Source: Anisus vortex (lineage: Eukaryota > Mollusca > Gastropoda > Planorbidae). From it: DNA of 64,000 bases. The stretch lies in NCBI GenBank assembly GCA_949126835.1, contig OX421506.1, positions 25,381,301-25,445,300 of the forward strand, given 5' to 3'. The position numbers and the translations under genes were made by a program. Positions 34,601 to 46,600 of the stretch are shown piece by piece. How positions within the stretch are numbered: position 1 is the stretch's first letter; every line of letters begins with the position of its first letter. The notes below the pieces were generated by a model. The model did not search any database and was not told where the DNA came from. It saw nothing but the letters and a program-made list of their open reading frames with translations.

Positions 34601-37600
34601 AAAATTGCCCGTCCGTTATTTAGATTGCTCAACGCACCCACATCGTTCCCATTATCTTGGGACAAACCCGCTACTAATGCTTTCGACACATTGCAACTTT
34701 GCCTAGGCCAAAACACCTTTCGACACACGCGGCATAGCGGACACTAACTAGTGCCCCTACACACTTCGTGGCCCAGCATACTCAGTAATACGGCCCCACG
34801 CGCGCACACTGTTAATGAGTGTGTAGTTACTCCCCTTTCCCCATGTCCCAGAGACAGTAAATTAGGTATGAATCCACTCTCACGTGTATTCCAAATTGGC
34901 CCGGAGGGATGTCACAATTCTGGATTTAATAGTGACTATTAGCACTTAGATAGATAGCAGTGTATAACTAGAACCTTAGATTAGCTTAAGTTTAGCTAGA
35001 ATAGAGAGAAGGTTAGTCTGACGCCACTATCTTCTCCCTCCCTTACGCAATTACATCTCCCCATCACTCTTTCTCACCTGTTTCTCTACCCTTCACTATA
35101 CTCTTGTACTACGCCCAAATTCAGAGTCTACTGACTAATACGATTCAACTTGGTACTACATCTTGGTTGAATGGGTACGAATGTGTTAGTTAAAATGTAT
35201 ATATTTTATCCTATGCTATATTAATGTATTCATATCATGTCTTAATGTATTTATATCTTGTGCTATTTTAACGCATGTGTAGACAGTCATTACTCGATCC
35301 CTCACTCATCCCCCCCTCTTCGCGCCCCCGCCACCCCCCCCCTTTATATCCCCTCAGCTTAGCGGCACGTTATGCAATTGCTTTGAGACGGTCGTTCCCT
35401 GAGCGAGTCATTACTCGATCCCTCACTCACCCCCCCCTCTTCGCGTCCCCGCCACCCCCACCCCCTTTTATATCCCCTCAGATTAGCGGCACGTTATGCA
35501 ATTGCTTTGAGACGGTCGTTCCCTGAACGCTGACCAGAGAACCCAGTTCGCACACATATAACAAATTCTCGCCCGAAACCCCCCCCCCCCCCCCCCAGCC
35601 ACTTGAGTTAACTACTTAAAATTCTACCAAAGGGAGACAAATTCCCCCACTCAGCATGACGTCTGTATAAATTGTCTTTCATCTATACCTCTCTCCCCCC
35701 CCCTTTCCGCCCTCGCAACCCCGACCCCCAATCCATTTTTGGCTCCAATAAGCTTTTCTTATGCAAATGTATATTCAATCTAGCCAATGAGAATAAGATG
35801 TAATTAAATGTAAGCCAACCAAATTAACTTTGGGTCAGGTGACTAGTGTCCACGAAAAAGCCCGCCCAACTAAACTAAAGCAGATCTCTCCCAGCTCCCG
35901 AGCTAGATACATCGTTTTGGTATAGCTCCCAAATTGTTACTCGGACTTGCAGATACTTAGCCAGTAATCGTAATTCCCTCATTATAGTTACGTAGCCTAA
36001 CCTTGGATTCCGTAACAACACAGTATATTGAGTGTTAGACGTTCCTGTGCATATATCTCAAGCATTGTATCTCCCCTGCATGTTAGTATGTGTATCTCAT
36101 CATTGGATATTGAATTTGAATCATAAATAAACACCTGAAACGTAACCAGAGACTTGCTTGCCTAACTTAGAACTGTCTGTCTGTGTGTGTTTAATAACAT
36201 CTAAGCGAGCCAGTAGAGAACAAATAAATATTCCAGGTCAACTACAGCATCGGCACCTCATACTTCTAAGACAACCAGCCATTATTACCCCCTCTCAATT
36301 GCCACATCGTGACAAATACAACGGCTCAATAGCTGACCCCTGGATGATAGGCCTACTTTTTCTTGCATGATAAATGGTATGATAGTTTGCGCGAATGTCT
36401 ATTTTGTTTGAGTACAAATGGTTCTTTAATATTGTTTTAGGTATGCTAAAACAGGGAATTTGTGTAATCAAATCAAATTTACATTTATTTGGATCAATAA
36501 AGCAATCTTATCTTATCTTATATATCTGCGCAAAAGGTACTAAAAAGTTCATTTGCCCCACGTACAAGAAATATTTAATTTTTAGATGAATCTCAAGTCA
36601 CCGATGTTCTCTAACTCAGAATCATATGACATTAAAATACTTGTATTACAAGTTGCAATAAATATAATATATAATTGAACATTGCGTATAATTCGAGCGT
36701 CTTTGTATAGACAAGGATCTAAATACACTATATTATTGTATGGCAAGACACAAATCAACACACTTAATACATACAAAAGGTAAAACAGAAAAGTGAGATA
36801 AATATGAATATACATTGATGATTTCAAGATTTTGTTGAAATATATGTATTGTCATGTATTAAAAGCACCCATCGCTCTCTCTCAGCGCGAGTTTTGTGAA
36901 AGGTACTAAGCCTGGACTGTTCTAAGAATCCACTCTTGTGCCGACCTCAAATTCTCGGAATAGCTAGGAATAGTCTATTATTTCTCGTACAGGGGAGTTC
37001 ATGTTAAAACTATCATTTTTATTATGAGTGTTATAATGATACCATTATTTTCACCCCTCATAGTAATGGGTCTGTTCCCACTCTTCTCCGCGAGTATTTA
37101 AGGATAGGCGTCCGTCTAAGCAGCCAGTTTTTGTGCAGAGTTTGGCAGAGTTTATGTAGATAATTTCTTTTGAGTCTCTCATGGACGCTTGTGTTGGCAC
37201 TATTTTATTCTAACTGTATATAATCTTCATATTTATATATTTGCACATATCACCTGAATTAAATTATCAACAAAATTTACACTAAAGCTTCCTCGTCAAG
37301 TTACTATTTTACTTAATTGTTAACAATATTATAATTATATATATTATATATATTGTTAGGTTACAGTGCATACATAGTTTAAAACACCCTTTTATTAATC
37401 CCTCGACAGAGTTTATATTTTAAAATACTTTAATTGTCGGGACACGACTGTTTATTATTCTTCGTTGACTAAAATCTAATTAGGCTATAAACGCATCACT
37501 CTTGAAACCAGCGTAAACCAGTTAGAGCTAACGCGGAGGGATATTCAATTTCGCGGGCTTCTTAGGTACTATAAAAGATAGAGACGCGGTATATTTCTCT

Positions 37601-40600
37601 CTCTTTCCCGCTAGGCACCACTGACAGTAGGACGCTACGCCTTGTATACCTATTATCGCCATGTGCATTAGTTTCATTAACATCGTTTGATTTGCAAGTT
37701 ATAATAAAGTTTCTTCATTTATTAAATTAAACAGTCAAGGAGTTGGTTTTTGAATTCATATTATTATTGAAAACTTTTGAATGGTATCAGGACAGGTTAA
37801 CCAAACTTGGAAAACTGCTGCAGACTGTTTATCACTCTCAGAACGAAGTGAGTTCCCGCTGGCCATAAAAATCAAACCCTAGTTAACCGCCAAAAGAATT
37901 GGAGTGAAAGCTACAATTTAACATGTGGTCTATGTCCGGCAAATAGTTTATCAGCATTACAAGAGGTCTAACGTCTGGAGGTATATTATATTCAAATACT
38001 CAAGGTAATAACGTTTTTTTTTTTTTTTTCAAGTAGCAAGATTATTATTGGAAAAATCAAGGCGACACGTCACAACAATACAACGATGTCTGCCGCGCAA
38101 ATTTTTACAAGCACTTCAATAATGAATCATTGTTAATACTGAGGAATCGCCACGGAGAAATTTATTGTTTGTGAAGAAGGAGATACTCTATTTACTATAC
38201 AGACTATACATAAAGGGGGCTTCGTCGAGCTAAATATTTTTTCACAAGTTGCTTTACACAACTACGAGGTTAATTTTTCAAGACTACAGTTTTACCACTC
38301 ATCATTGCTACAATCGAATATTCAGCTGGAAAATTTTATTTACATGTTGCATCAGAGTCTATTTTCTTTACAAGTTATCGTTCTGCAATCACGAGAATTT
38401 CATCATACTATCGTTACAAGGTTTTTAAGCATTCGTACTCAAGTAAATTCCTGAAATAATTTTTAACTCATACTATTGTCTAATATTTAGGACTGTGTTG
38501 TGTAGTGAATTTGGACATTCTAACACACGTAAGTTGGATCTTAATTTCTTTTTAAGTAACATTTCTAATTGATCAAGCATAGTGGATGCTAATAGAATGT
38601 TTACTACTGATAAGTTAGATAGTCTAACGCTGACTCAACTCAAAGAATTGGCTCATGGCCTAGAGATAACTGTTACGCAGGTTACCCCTACTCGTACTAA
38701 ATTACAACAGCAGATCAGGGAGTGCCTAGCAGATAACAACCAACTAATAGTTGATGATGTTGAAACTGATCAGATATTGAGCGACAATGACACTGAGAAT
38801 GTACGTGTAGATGCAGAGAATGATCAAGCATTGCAACTGAATGAGCAATTAAGATTACAAATAGAACTAGCAAAAATTGAGGCTGCTAAGCAAGAAAGAA
38901 TAGAACTAGCTTGGATAGAAATGCAACAAAGAATCGAAATGGCTAGAATAGAGGCAGAGAGCAGAACACTTAATGCTCGCCCGCCAAATAAAGAAATCTC
39001 AAACATTGAGCTGGCCAAGTATTTACAATATGTTCCAAAATTTTCTACCCTCGACCCTGAAGATTTTTTTTTATTGCTGGAAAAAAATGCTAAAGACTAT
39101 GAATTTCCAAAGGATAAAATGGCATTAATTCTTAGATCGGCATTAACTGAAGGAAGGGAAAAGGACGTTGTTTTGGCACTGAGTGAACAAGAAAGCAATG
39201 ACTATGAGTGTATTAAACAAAAGGTCTTACGTGTTTATGAAGGTAGACCGGAAAAATACCGAAGAGAGTTTAGAGAACTGAGAAAAAGTAGTCAACAGAC
39301 CTATGCAGATTTTCTTAGGCAAAAGGAAAAATATCTAGACAGGTGGCTACGCTCCAAGAGAGTAAATAATAACTATGAAGAATTTAAAGAGGTTATTTTG
39401 TTTGAAGAGTTCCTAAACTGCACAAGAACTGATATTAAACTGCACATTGCAGACAGGGAGGTGGCTAAAGCTACAGAAGCAGCCAGATTAGCAGATGACT
39501 TTGTACTTTTACATCCATATCCTACAAGAGATCTCCGAGAAAACTCACAACAATTACAACAATCCAGAAATAAACCAGAGCAATTCCATAAACAGAAATT
39601 TAACTCTGACAGGCGAAATAAAACGGACAACTCCAATAACTTTAGGACTGTAAATAATGCGAATGATAGAAATGTGAAACCTATGAAACTTGTATGTGCC
39701 CACTGCAAGAAAGGGGGACATACTAAACAAAACTGTTTTGTACTGAATGGGAAGCCAGCAAAACCAAAACAGGTATTTGCAGCTACTTGTGTTACTCTAA
39801 GTAGAGAGGACATATTTACACCCAAACCAGTATGTGAAACAAATGGCAATAGGAAGGCAAAAAGCGGAAGACAAAATTTAAGAGGAAATGACGAAACCTC
39901 AAACATCAAGCTAAAAGCTAATTGTGTGACAATGAAAGATGGGTCTATTCCAATCTGCAAAGCCAAACAGAAGGAAGATCATATGAAAAGTAGTCAGGTA
40001 GTGAGAGAGAGTTCTCCTCACTCATGTGCTGATGGGTCACGCAAGCCCAAGCGACGCACGAGAGCAAACCACATAAGAGACAAGAGATCCGGTGGTGAAG
40101 CCAAAGAAAAGGTCGAGTTAGTGCATAAAACGGTAAAACGTAATAATGAGAATGATTGTAAACTTACATCAACTGTATTTACAAACTCTACCCTAAGTCC
40201 ACAGAAAAACAAGATAGCTGATGGAAGTTCAAAGATAAAGGCAGAACAGACCAGTAAAAGTCCACCAGAGAATAACACTCTGAGAGAATTCAGACCGTTC
40301 ATCCATGAAGGCTATGTATCCATGCCAGGAGATGGAAGCTGTCGGAGTAAAGTTCTAATGTTGAGAGACACGGGTGCATCCCAGTCGCTTCTTCTAGAAG
40401 GTATATTACCACTTTCCAGTGATTCATTCACAGGTAGAAAGGTACTCCTGAGAGGTGTGGAGATGGGCGAGACAAGCGTGCCACTACACACGATACAGCT
40501 AGAAACGGAACTGATATCTGGTACTGTGGTTGTCGGGGTACAGCCAGCCCTTCCAATTGACGGTATAGCACTCCTCATTGGAAATGACCTAGCTGGAGGT

Positions 40601-43600
40601 AAGGTGATATTGAATAGCATAAAGAAAGATTCAGTCTTATCATCCTTAGGCTCAGCAAAGGTACAAGACCCCAACTCGTCCAGTGACATCGGTGTGGGCA
40701 AAATTAACACTGCACACCCCACTTGTGCCGTCACTAGGGGCATAAAACAAAGAAAGCAGCAGAAGAAAGCAGAGTCCAGAGAAGCCCAAGCGGAACAGAA
40801 CTCCAGCTTGCGAGAGTCAGATATTGGCACGACTCAGTTCGCCAACCTACTCCACGGCACCACCTCTGAGACCAATATCAACATGTCTTCTAGACATCAA
40901 CTCATCCAGGAACAAAAAGACGACGTGAACATTGCCAGGCTTCGTGAGCAAGCTGTCACCGAACCTGAGGCAGAGAAATTAGCAGTGTGCTACTACCTAA
41001 AAGATGGCCTGCTAATGCGTAAATGGACACCACGCGACGACCAGATTAACGAAGGTTGGTCCGAAACACACCAAATCATCGTTCCAAACCGTTATCGAAA
41101 TGATATCCTGCGTATCGCTCATGATTTGCCTTATTCTGGACACATGGGAGTCTCAAAGACCTATCGTCGGGTTCTCCCATACTTTTTCTGGCCAGGATTA
41201 CATAAAGACATCGTGACATACTGCAGAAGCTGTCATTTTTGTCAGCTGATAGGCAAGCCTAATCAGAAGATACCAGTCGCTCCATTACACCCTATACCCG
41301 CATTCGGGGAACCCTTCAGTGAAATCCTAATTTACTGTGTTGGTCCACTACCGAAAACCAGATCAGGACATCAGTACCTACTGACCATAATGTGTGCCTC
41401 CACAAGATTCCCTGAAGCAATTCCTCTACGGAACATCACCACGAGAAAGGTCACTGACGCACTCGTCGAGTTCTTTACAAGATACGGTCTACCTCGGTCT
41501 ATTCAGTCAGACCAGGGAACGAACTTCACGTCGAAACTGTTTGAGCAAATTATCAGTAATCTTGGTGTTGAGCATCGGAAAGCAACCGCCTACCACCCAG
41601 AGTCGCAAGGCGCTCTCGAAAGGTTCCACCCAACGCTAAAAACAATGCTGCGTACTTACTGCACGGAGAATGAGAAAGACTGGAATACCGGTGTGCCTCT
41701 TTTGTTATTCGCTGCACGGTATACATACAGGATTCACTAGGCTTTAGTCCATTTGAACTCATATTCGGACACACGGTAAGGGGTCCACTCAAAATGTTGC
41801 AGGAATCTTTGTTGAAGCAAAATGAGCAAACTGACCTGCTCACCTATGTCTTAAATTTTAAGAATAGATTATATGATGCCTATGAGGTATCAAAAAGGCA
41901 TTTACAAAAGGCACAGAGCCAAATGAAAACCTGGTATGATAGGAAATCTAGGGACAGAATTTTTCAACCAGGGGAAAAAGTTTTGGTTTTCTTACCTATT
42001 CCCGGTCAACCCCTTAGTGCTAAATTCAGTGGTCCATATGCCATAGACTCGAGAACTTGGGAGGTAAACTATCTGATTAGAACACCTGACCGCCGGAAAA
42101 CTAAGCGATTGGTACATGTAAACATGTTAAAACAGTACCATAGTAGAGAAACTGAAAAGCTAAAATGCACTAATGTATTGCCAATGGCACCAGTTGCACA
42201 GGTCAAGGGAGAGAATTCCTTAATGGTTAGTAACTTAGCCGAGAGCGAGTTCAAACATACCAGACCACCGCGGTAGATAATGAATTTGCCGAGAGCAAAA
42301 ATAAAGCATATTCTACTACGCGAAATTTCAGAATTACATTAGATAACTTATCAGACGATCAAAATGATCAGATATGTTCTTTGCTTAGTGTTTTCTCTAA
42401 CATTCTCAGCAACGCAACGTATAGGGCACAACTCATTGAACAGTGTATTTCGGCATTCGAAACACTTAAAACCACTTCTTCTAGTACACCAGTATTGGGT
42501 ACAAACAACGGAAAATCATAATCGGGTCTAGTTGCACAGTAAATAAGGCTTTGGTAACAATAATACCGCGATAAGGACTTGTACTTATACCGGAACGGGT
42601 CTAGTTTCCCTAGGGAGGTGTATTCTAATGGTAACCCAATTTTGTTCGCTCAGCCAACTGTGGATGCCTTCTTGATATGATTTTTATTCTATTTTGCATG
42701 TTGTATTAAAAAGAAAATATATCTTAAAAACAATTGTGTTTTCCCCAAAACCCCATGTATATAATACAATTTATTGAGATGTACTTTTATACACTGCACA
42801 ATTATACTTTGCTAATGTACAAGAGAAAAGTATCATAACAATTTGCTACACAAAAACTAACACGCATTAATTCAATGAGTAATTTACATTTTTAATTGCA
42901 TTTGATTATTGGTATTATGATTTTTTCCCTTATGGCGTTTTATTTGTTTGTCTGTATTGTCTGTACTTATGACAACTGACAACTATGACTACTGTAAGGT
43001 GTTTTATTTCGGTAAGTGATAAAAAAACATGGTGAGTTAATCAACAATACTAAAACGTGATAGGTTTTTATTTTGTTTGGTAAAAACTCCAAAAAGGTCA
43101 ACGTTTACACAATGGCACTATACTAATACTAATATAAATAGTAAAGAAACGTCTTGCACTAAAAAGGTTCAATGTATACACTTAAAAATTAAAAAGAGGT
43201 AACTTGCACTAAAAAAAAAAAGGTCAATGCGTACACATCTTTTGAAAAATAATAGAGCATCCTTAAACTTGAAAACCTTTAAATCAAAAGAACTTAAAAT
43301 TTTAACATAAAATTTTAAAAAGAGAGTGATAATGGTAATGTGCTTGAGGAGTAATATCTAACAAACCTGGTTAGAACTCTAAAGTTGAACTTTAAACGGG
43401 TAGCTTAAGGTTTAAATTGGTTGCACTTACTAAAATAAATGGAAAATACTCTTTTCTTGTAAAAAGGTAATTGGGAATTAAGTCAAATGTTTTCTATTAA
43501 AGAGATAATCGCTATGACTAAACTTTTAAATAAAAGTTAAACATTGAATTAAAATTCTTGTAGGCAATGGAAAGACTTAATAACTGAATAACTGGATTTA

Positions 43601-46600
43601 AAACGAACTGAAAGCTAAGATTTAGTTACAGAGGTAAATACTCTGAAAGCATCAACTTAAAGGTTATACTCTTAAGAAATTATACTCTTAAAATTAAAAG
43701 GTAAAGGTTAAGTTAAAATAACATTTAACTTACTACGGTCACTGTGGTTTTTTCTTGAAAAATTTAAGGTTAAATGAGCTGTACATGTAACTAGAGTTGT
43801 TGAATAAATGTCTCTACGGACACTGGTATTTTACTATTTTAGGAAAAACTAATTCCGTTGTAAATAAAAACACTAAACTTGTACTATAAAGAGCGAATAG
43901 CTAACGTCTTACTTGGTTAAAAATAACTATTAATGTTAAATAAATGATTATTGACGTAAACTGAATCAGTATTGGTATTAATATTACGGTTACAATCATT
44001 TTTAATGATCAATAAATCTATGGGTTAAAATAATACTCTAATATTAGAGATATTAACTCTCACACTACATCATTCATTCTTTAAAATTATCTATAAATAA
44101 GATAGATAAGATAAAAAGAACTAAGAACTAAAATATTATTAAAGTATTTGGAATATTATTAAAATATTTGGTTGTCATTAAGATTATTAAAACCTGAGTA
44201 ACCTCATGTAGGTAAAGTTAATACTTAGGCTGGGTAAGAATCTATGACTAGTTATTATCTGATATCTGTAACAAAGGATTACTAAATAACATGGTTGTTA
44301 AGGAATAGATCAATGGTTAAGGAAACACGTTTGAACTTAGGTAGTAACTAAGGTCGATATAAATATAGGTAACTTATGGATAAGGTAACATACAACATCC
44401 TAGTCAACAACACATCAGTATATACTCGTTATACGAAAGAAGACATCACTCTTTCGTGGACTGACGTATATGTGCTCTTGTTCTTGATTGTTTTTACTTT
44501 ATTGTGTGCATAATGACTTACTGTGTTCCTTGTTGTTATATAAATACTTGTATTGTTTGTGCCTAATGTGCACTAATTTTTTATTGTTAAATGTGCCTAA
44601 TGTGCACTAATCTTTTATTATTAAATGTGCCTAATGAGCACCTATTTTGTTCCTTATAAACAATTGTACTGTTCGTGCCCAATGAGCACTACATTTTTAT
44701 TGTGAAATGTGCCTAATGCGCACTTAAATTGTTCTATTACTTAAACTGTTTTTTTGGACATCTATACTGACAGTCGTACTATTATTGTTAGGAAACGTGA
44801 TGGCTAAAAGAAAATTCCCCATCACAGATGACAAATTTTCTTTTCTTTTTGTGGAAGGGAGGTGTTAGGTTACAGTGCATACTTAGTTTAAAACACCCTT
44901 TTATTAATCCCTCGACAGAGTTTATATTTTAAAATACTTTAATTGTCGGGACACGACTGTTTATTTTTCTTCGTTGACTAAAATCTAATTAGGCTATAAA
45001 CGCATCACTCTTGAAACCAGCGTAAACCAGTTAGAGCTAACGCGGAGGGATATTCAATTTCGCGGGCTTCTTAGGTACTATAAAAGATAGAGACGCGGAC
45101 TATTTCTCTCTCTTTCCCGCTAGGCACCACTGACAGTAGGACGCTACGCCTTGTATACCTATTATCGCCATGTGCATTAGTTTCATTAACATCGTTTGAT
45201 TTGAAAGTTATAATAAAGTTTCTTCATTTATTAAATTAAACAGTCAAGGAGTTGGTTTTTGAATTCATATTATTATTGAGAACTTTTGAATGGTATCAGG
45301 ACAGGTTAACCAAACTTGGAAAACTGCTGCAGACTGTTTATCACTCTCAGAACGAAGTGAGTTCCCGCTGGCCTTAAAAATCAAACCCTAGTCAACCGCC
45401 AAAAGAATTGGAGTGAAAGCTACAATTTAACAATATTTATTTACAACTACAACGTCAAGGAAAGGAACTGTTAGAACGCAAATCCTGAGTTTGTGCACAG
45501 GACAATAATGAGAGTTCGTGTAATACTGAAATATAAATAATAATAACCAAAGTCTACCCTAGGACGAACGAGAATTATCAACAACATTTACAAGGCTCTG
45601 ACCACAAGGGGATTGTGGTCGTAACAGTAAGAAAAACATAAACAAATCACCTTACATAATTCTCAGATAAAGAACTCACTGAATGTATCATTTGGGAGCT
45701 TGAGTTTTGGTCAGTATTGATTGGTTTCTCAGCCATGGTAGCACTATCCCGTTTCATCAGTTCTTTGCAATTGTTAGGTAAGGCAACGCAGTATGACGCA
45801 GGTGTAGAGCTGAACAGATATTAATGTTACAAATTAAAATGCATTTAATTAATGTCAACACTGAAGTTTCCACATATATTTTAATTTTTAATTACAAAAA
45901 ACGTGTCGTTTTTATATTGAAATGTAACGCTTAAATCGATTTATTTTTACACCCACATCAAGACATCGCCCATGTTTCATGATTCTGCATTATTAGAAAA
46001 CCAACAAAAAAATGAATTTATTATTTCACGCGTCTTACAAAAATAAAGGCTGTTTAAGAAACACTAGCATTATAGGCTTTACTAAACAATTACTTAAAAA
46101 TTTATGAAATGAGAATGATATGCGGGATTTTAGCGGGCTGAGGAAGTGAAAATGTTAAAGAATGTGATGTGAAGAGCATATTGTCTATTTACCAAGTTTC
46201 AGCTTGTTAGAATGGCGGAAATGGGTCAATTAGCAACGAAGATTTTGTCGCCACACAAGCAAAAATAAAATTAAACTTATTTTTTGGGGTTGTAGGAGGT
46301 GTAATGATGGAATTGTGAATCCAGAAAAGTGCACACGTTGCTGCGAGCCCTCTTGGAGCGTGAGCACTCCGGAATGTGGCACTCGCTCTGTGGACCTATA
46401 CCCACCAAACACTGTGTTTGTTGGTCTATCGGCTATAACAGCTGCAAGCTAAACTAGACTGCGTTAGAATGGCAACGCTCGATATGTATTTTTATGTGCA
46501 GATTCTCATGCAGACTGATTTCTACTGTTTCACACACCAGAAATTGAAACATTTAGAATTTATTTATACGTTTGCTTAAAACATATTTATAGCTAGGTAA

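Larger units (their letters stand above)
29911..36314 (+). mobile_element. LTR element 1: complete, young, non-autonomous Gmr1-like Gypsy element
   Basis: Two 1405-bp LTRs (TGTCACAATTCTGG...CATCGTGACA) flank a 3.6-kb core. The target duplication AATAC is present at 29906-29910 and 36315-36319. The LTRs differ by only a few bases, mostly in C runs, so the insertion is recent. A possible primer site TGGGACCTCG starts 4 bases after the left LTR and a short purine tract (GGAGGGA) precedes the right LTR. The core has one 842-codon frame that lacks integrase and reverse transcriptase catalytic cores, so the element must depend on proteins from another copy. It landed inside an L2-like LINE in GIMAP intron 3. 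Confidence 0.93.
29557..36522 (+). mobile_element. L2-like LINE 3' fragment split by LTR element 1
   Basis: The plus strand at 29557-29907 reads LFYSATVGSIRTFAITCWYG, ELPSLADIFSSRCL, and GRLLSIRARTERFRNSFAPL, ending in a stop. This is the reverse transcriptase C-terminus of an L2-type LINE. After the LTR element at 29911-36314 its 3' untranslated end resumes at 36315 and finishes at about 36522 with TTGGATCAATAAAGCAATC and (TTATC)n. The 3' end also occurs on the minus strand at 4700-4790. Confidence 0.78.
37354..45432 (+). mobile_element. LTR element 2: decayed Gmr1-like Gypsy element, 8.1 kb
   Basis: It is bounded by 570-bp LTRs (TGTTAGGTTACAGTGCATAC...CTACAATTTAACA) with the duplication ATAT on both sides. 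The order is leader, Gag with SCAN-like domain and zinc knuckle, protease, integrase (broken), and then only the first and last scraps of reverse transcriptase, followed by 2.3 kb without coding sequence. A purine tract GGAAGGGAGG directly precedes the right LTR. Integrase upstream of reverse transcriptase is the Gmr1-like layout. The LTRs differ at few positions (for example ATACATAG/ATACTTAG and GCGGTATA/GCGGACTA), so the insertion is young although the coding part is damaged. Confidence 0.92.
36850..45626. mobile_element. Solo LTR interrupted by LTR element 2
   Basis: Positions 36850-37353 (TGTCATGTATTAAAAGCA...) and 45433-45626 (...GTGGTCGTAACA) together match the solo LTR at 22819-23499 along its length. 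Flanks are GTAT and GTAA, probably a 4-bp duplication with one change. The break falls in an AT-rich tract and carries the ATAT duplication of the inserted element. Confidence 0.85.

Noticed and set aside
39373..40830. Several minus-strand frames
   Set aside because: They are antisense shadows of the Gag-protease frame of element 2.
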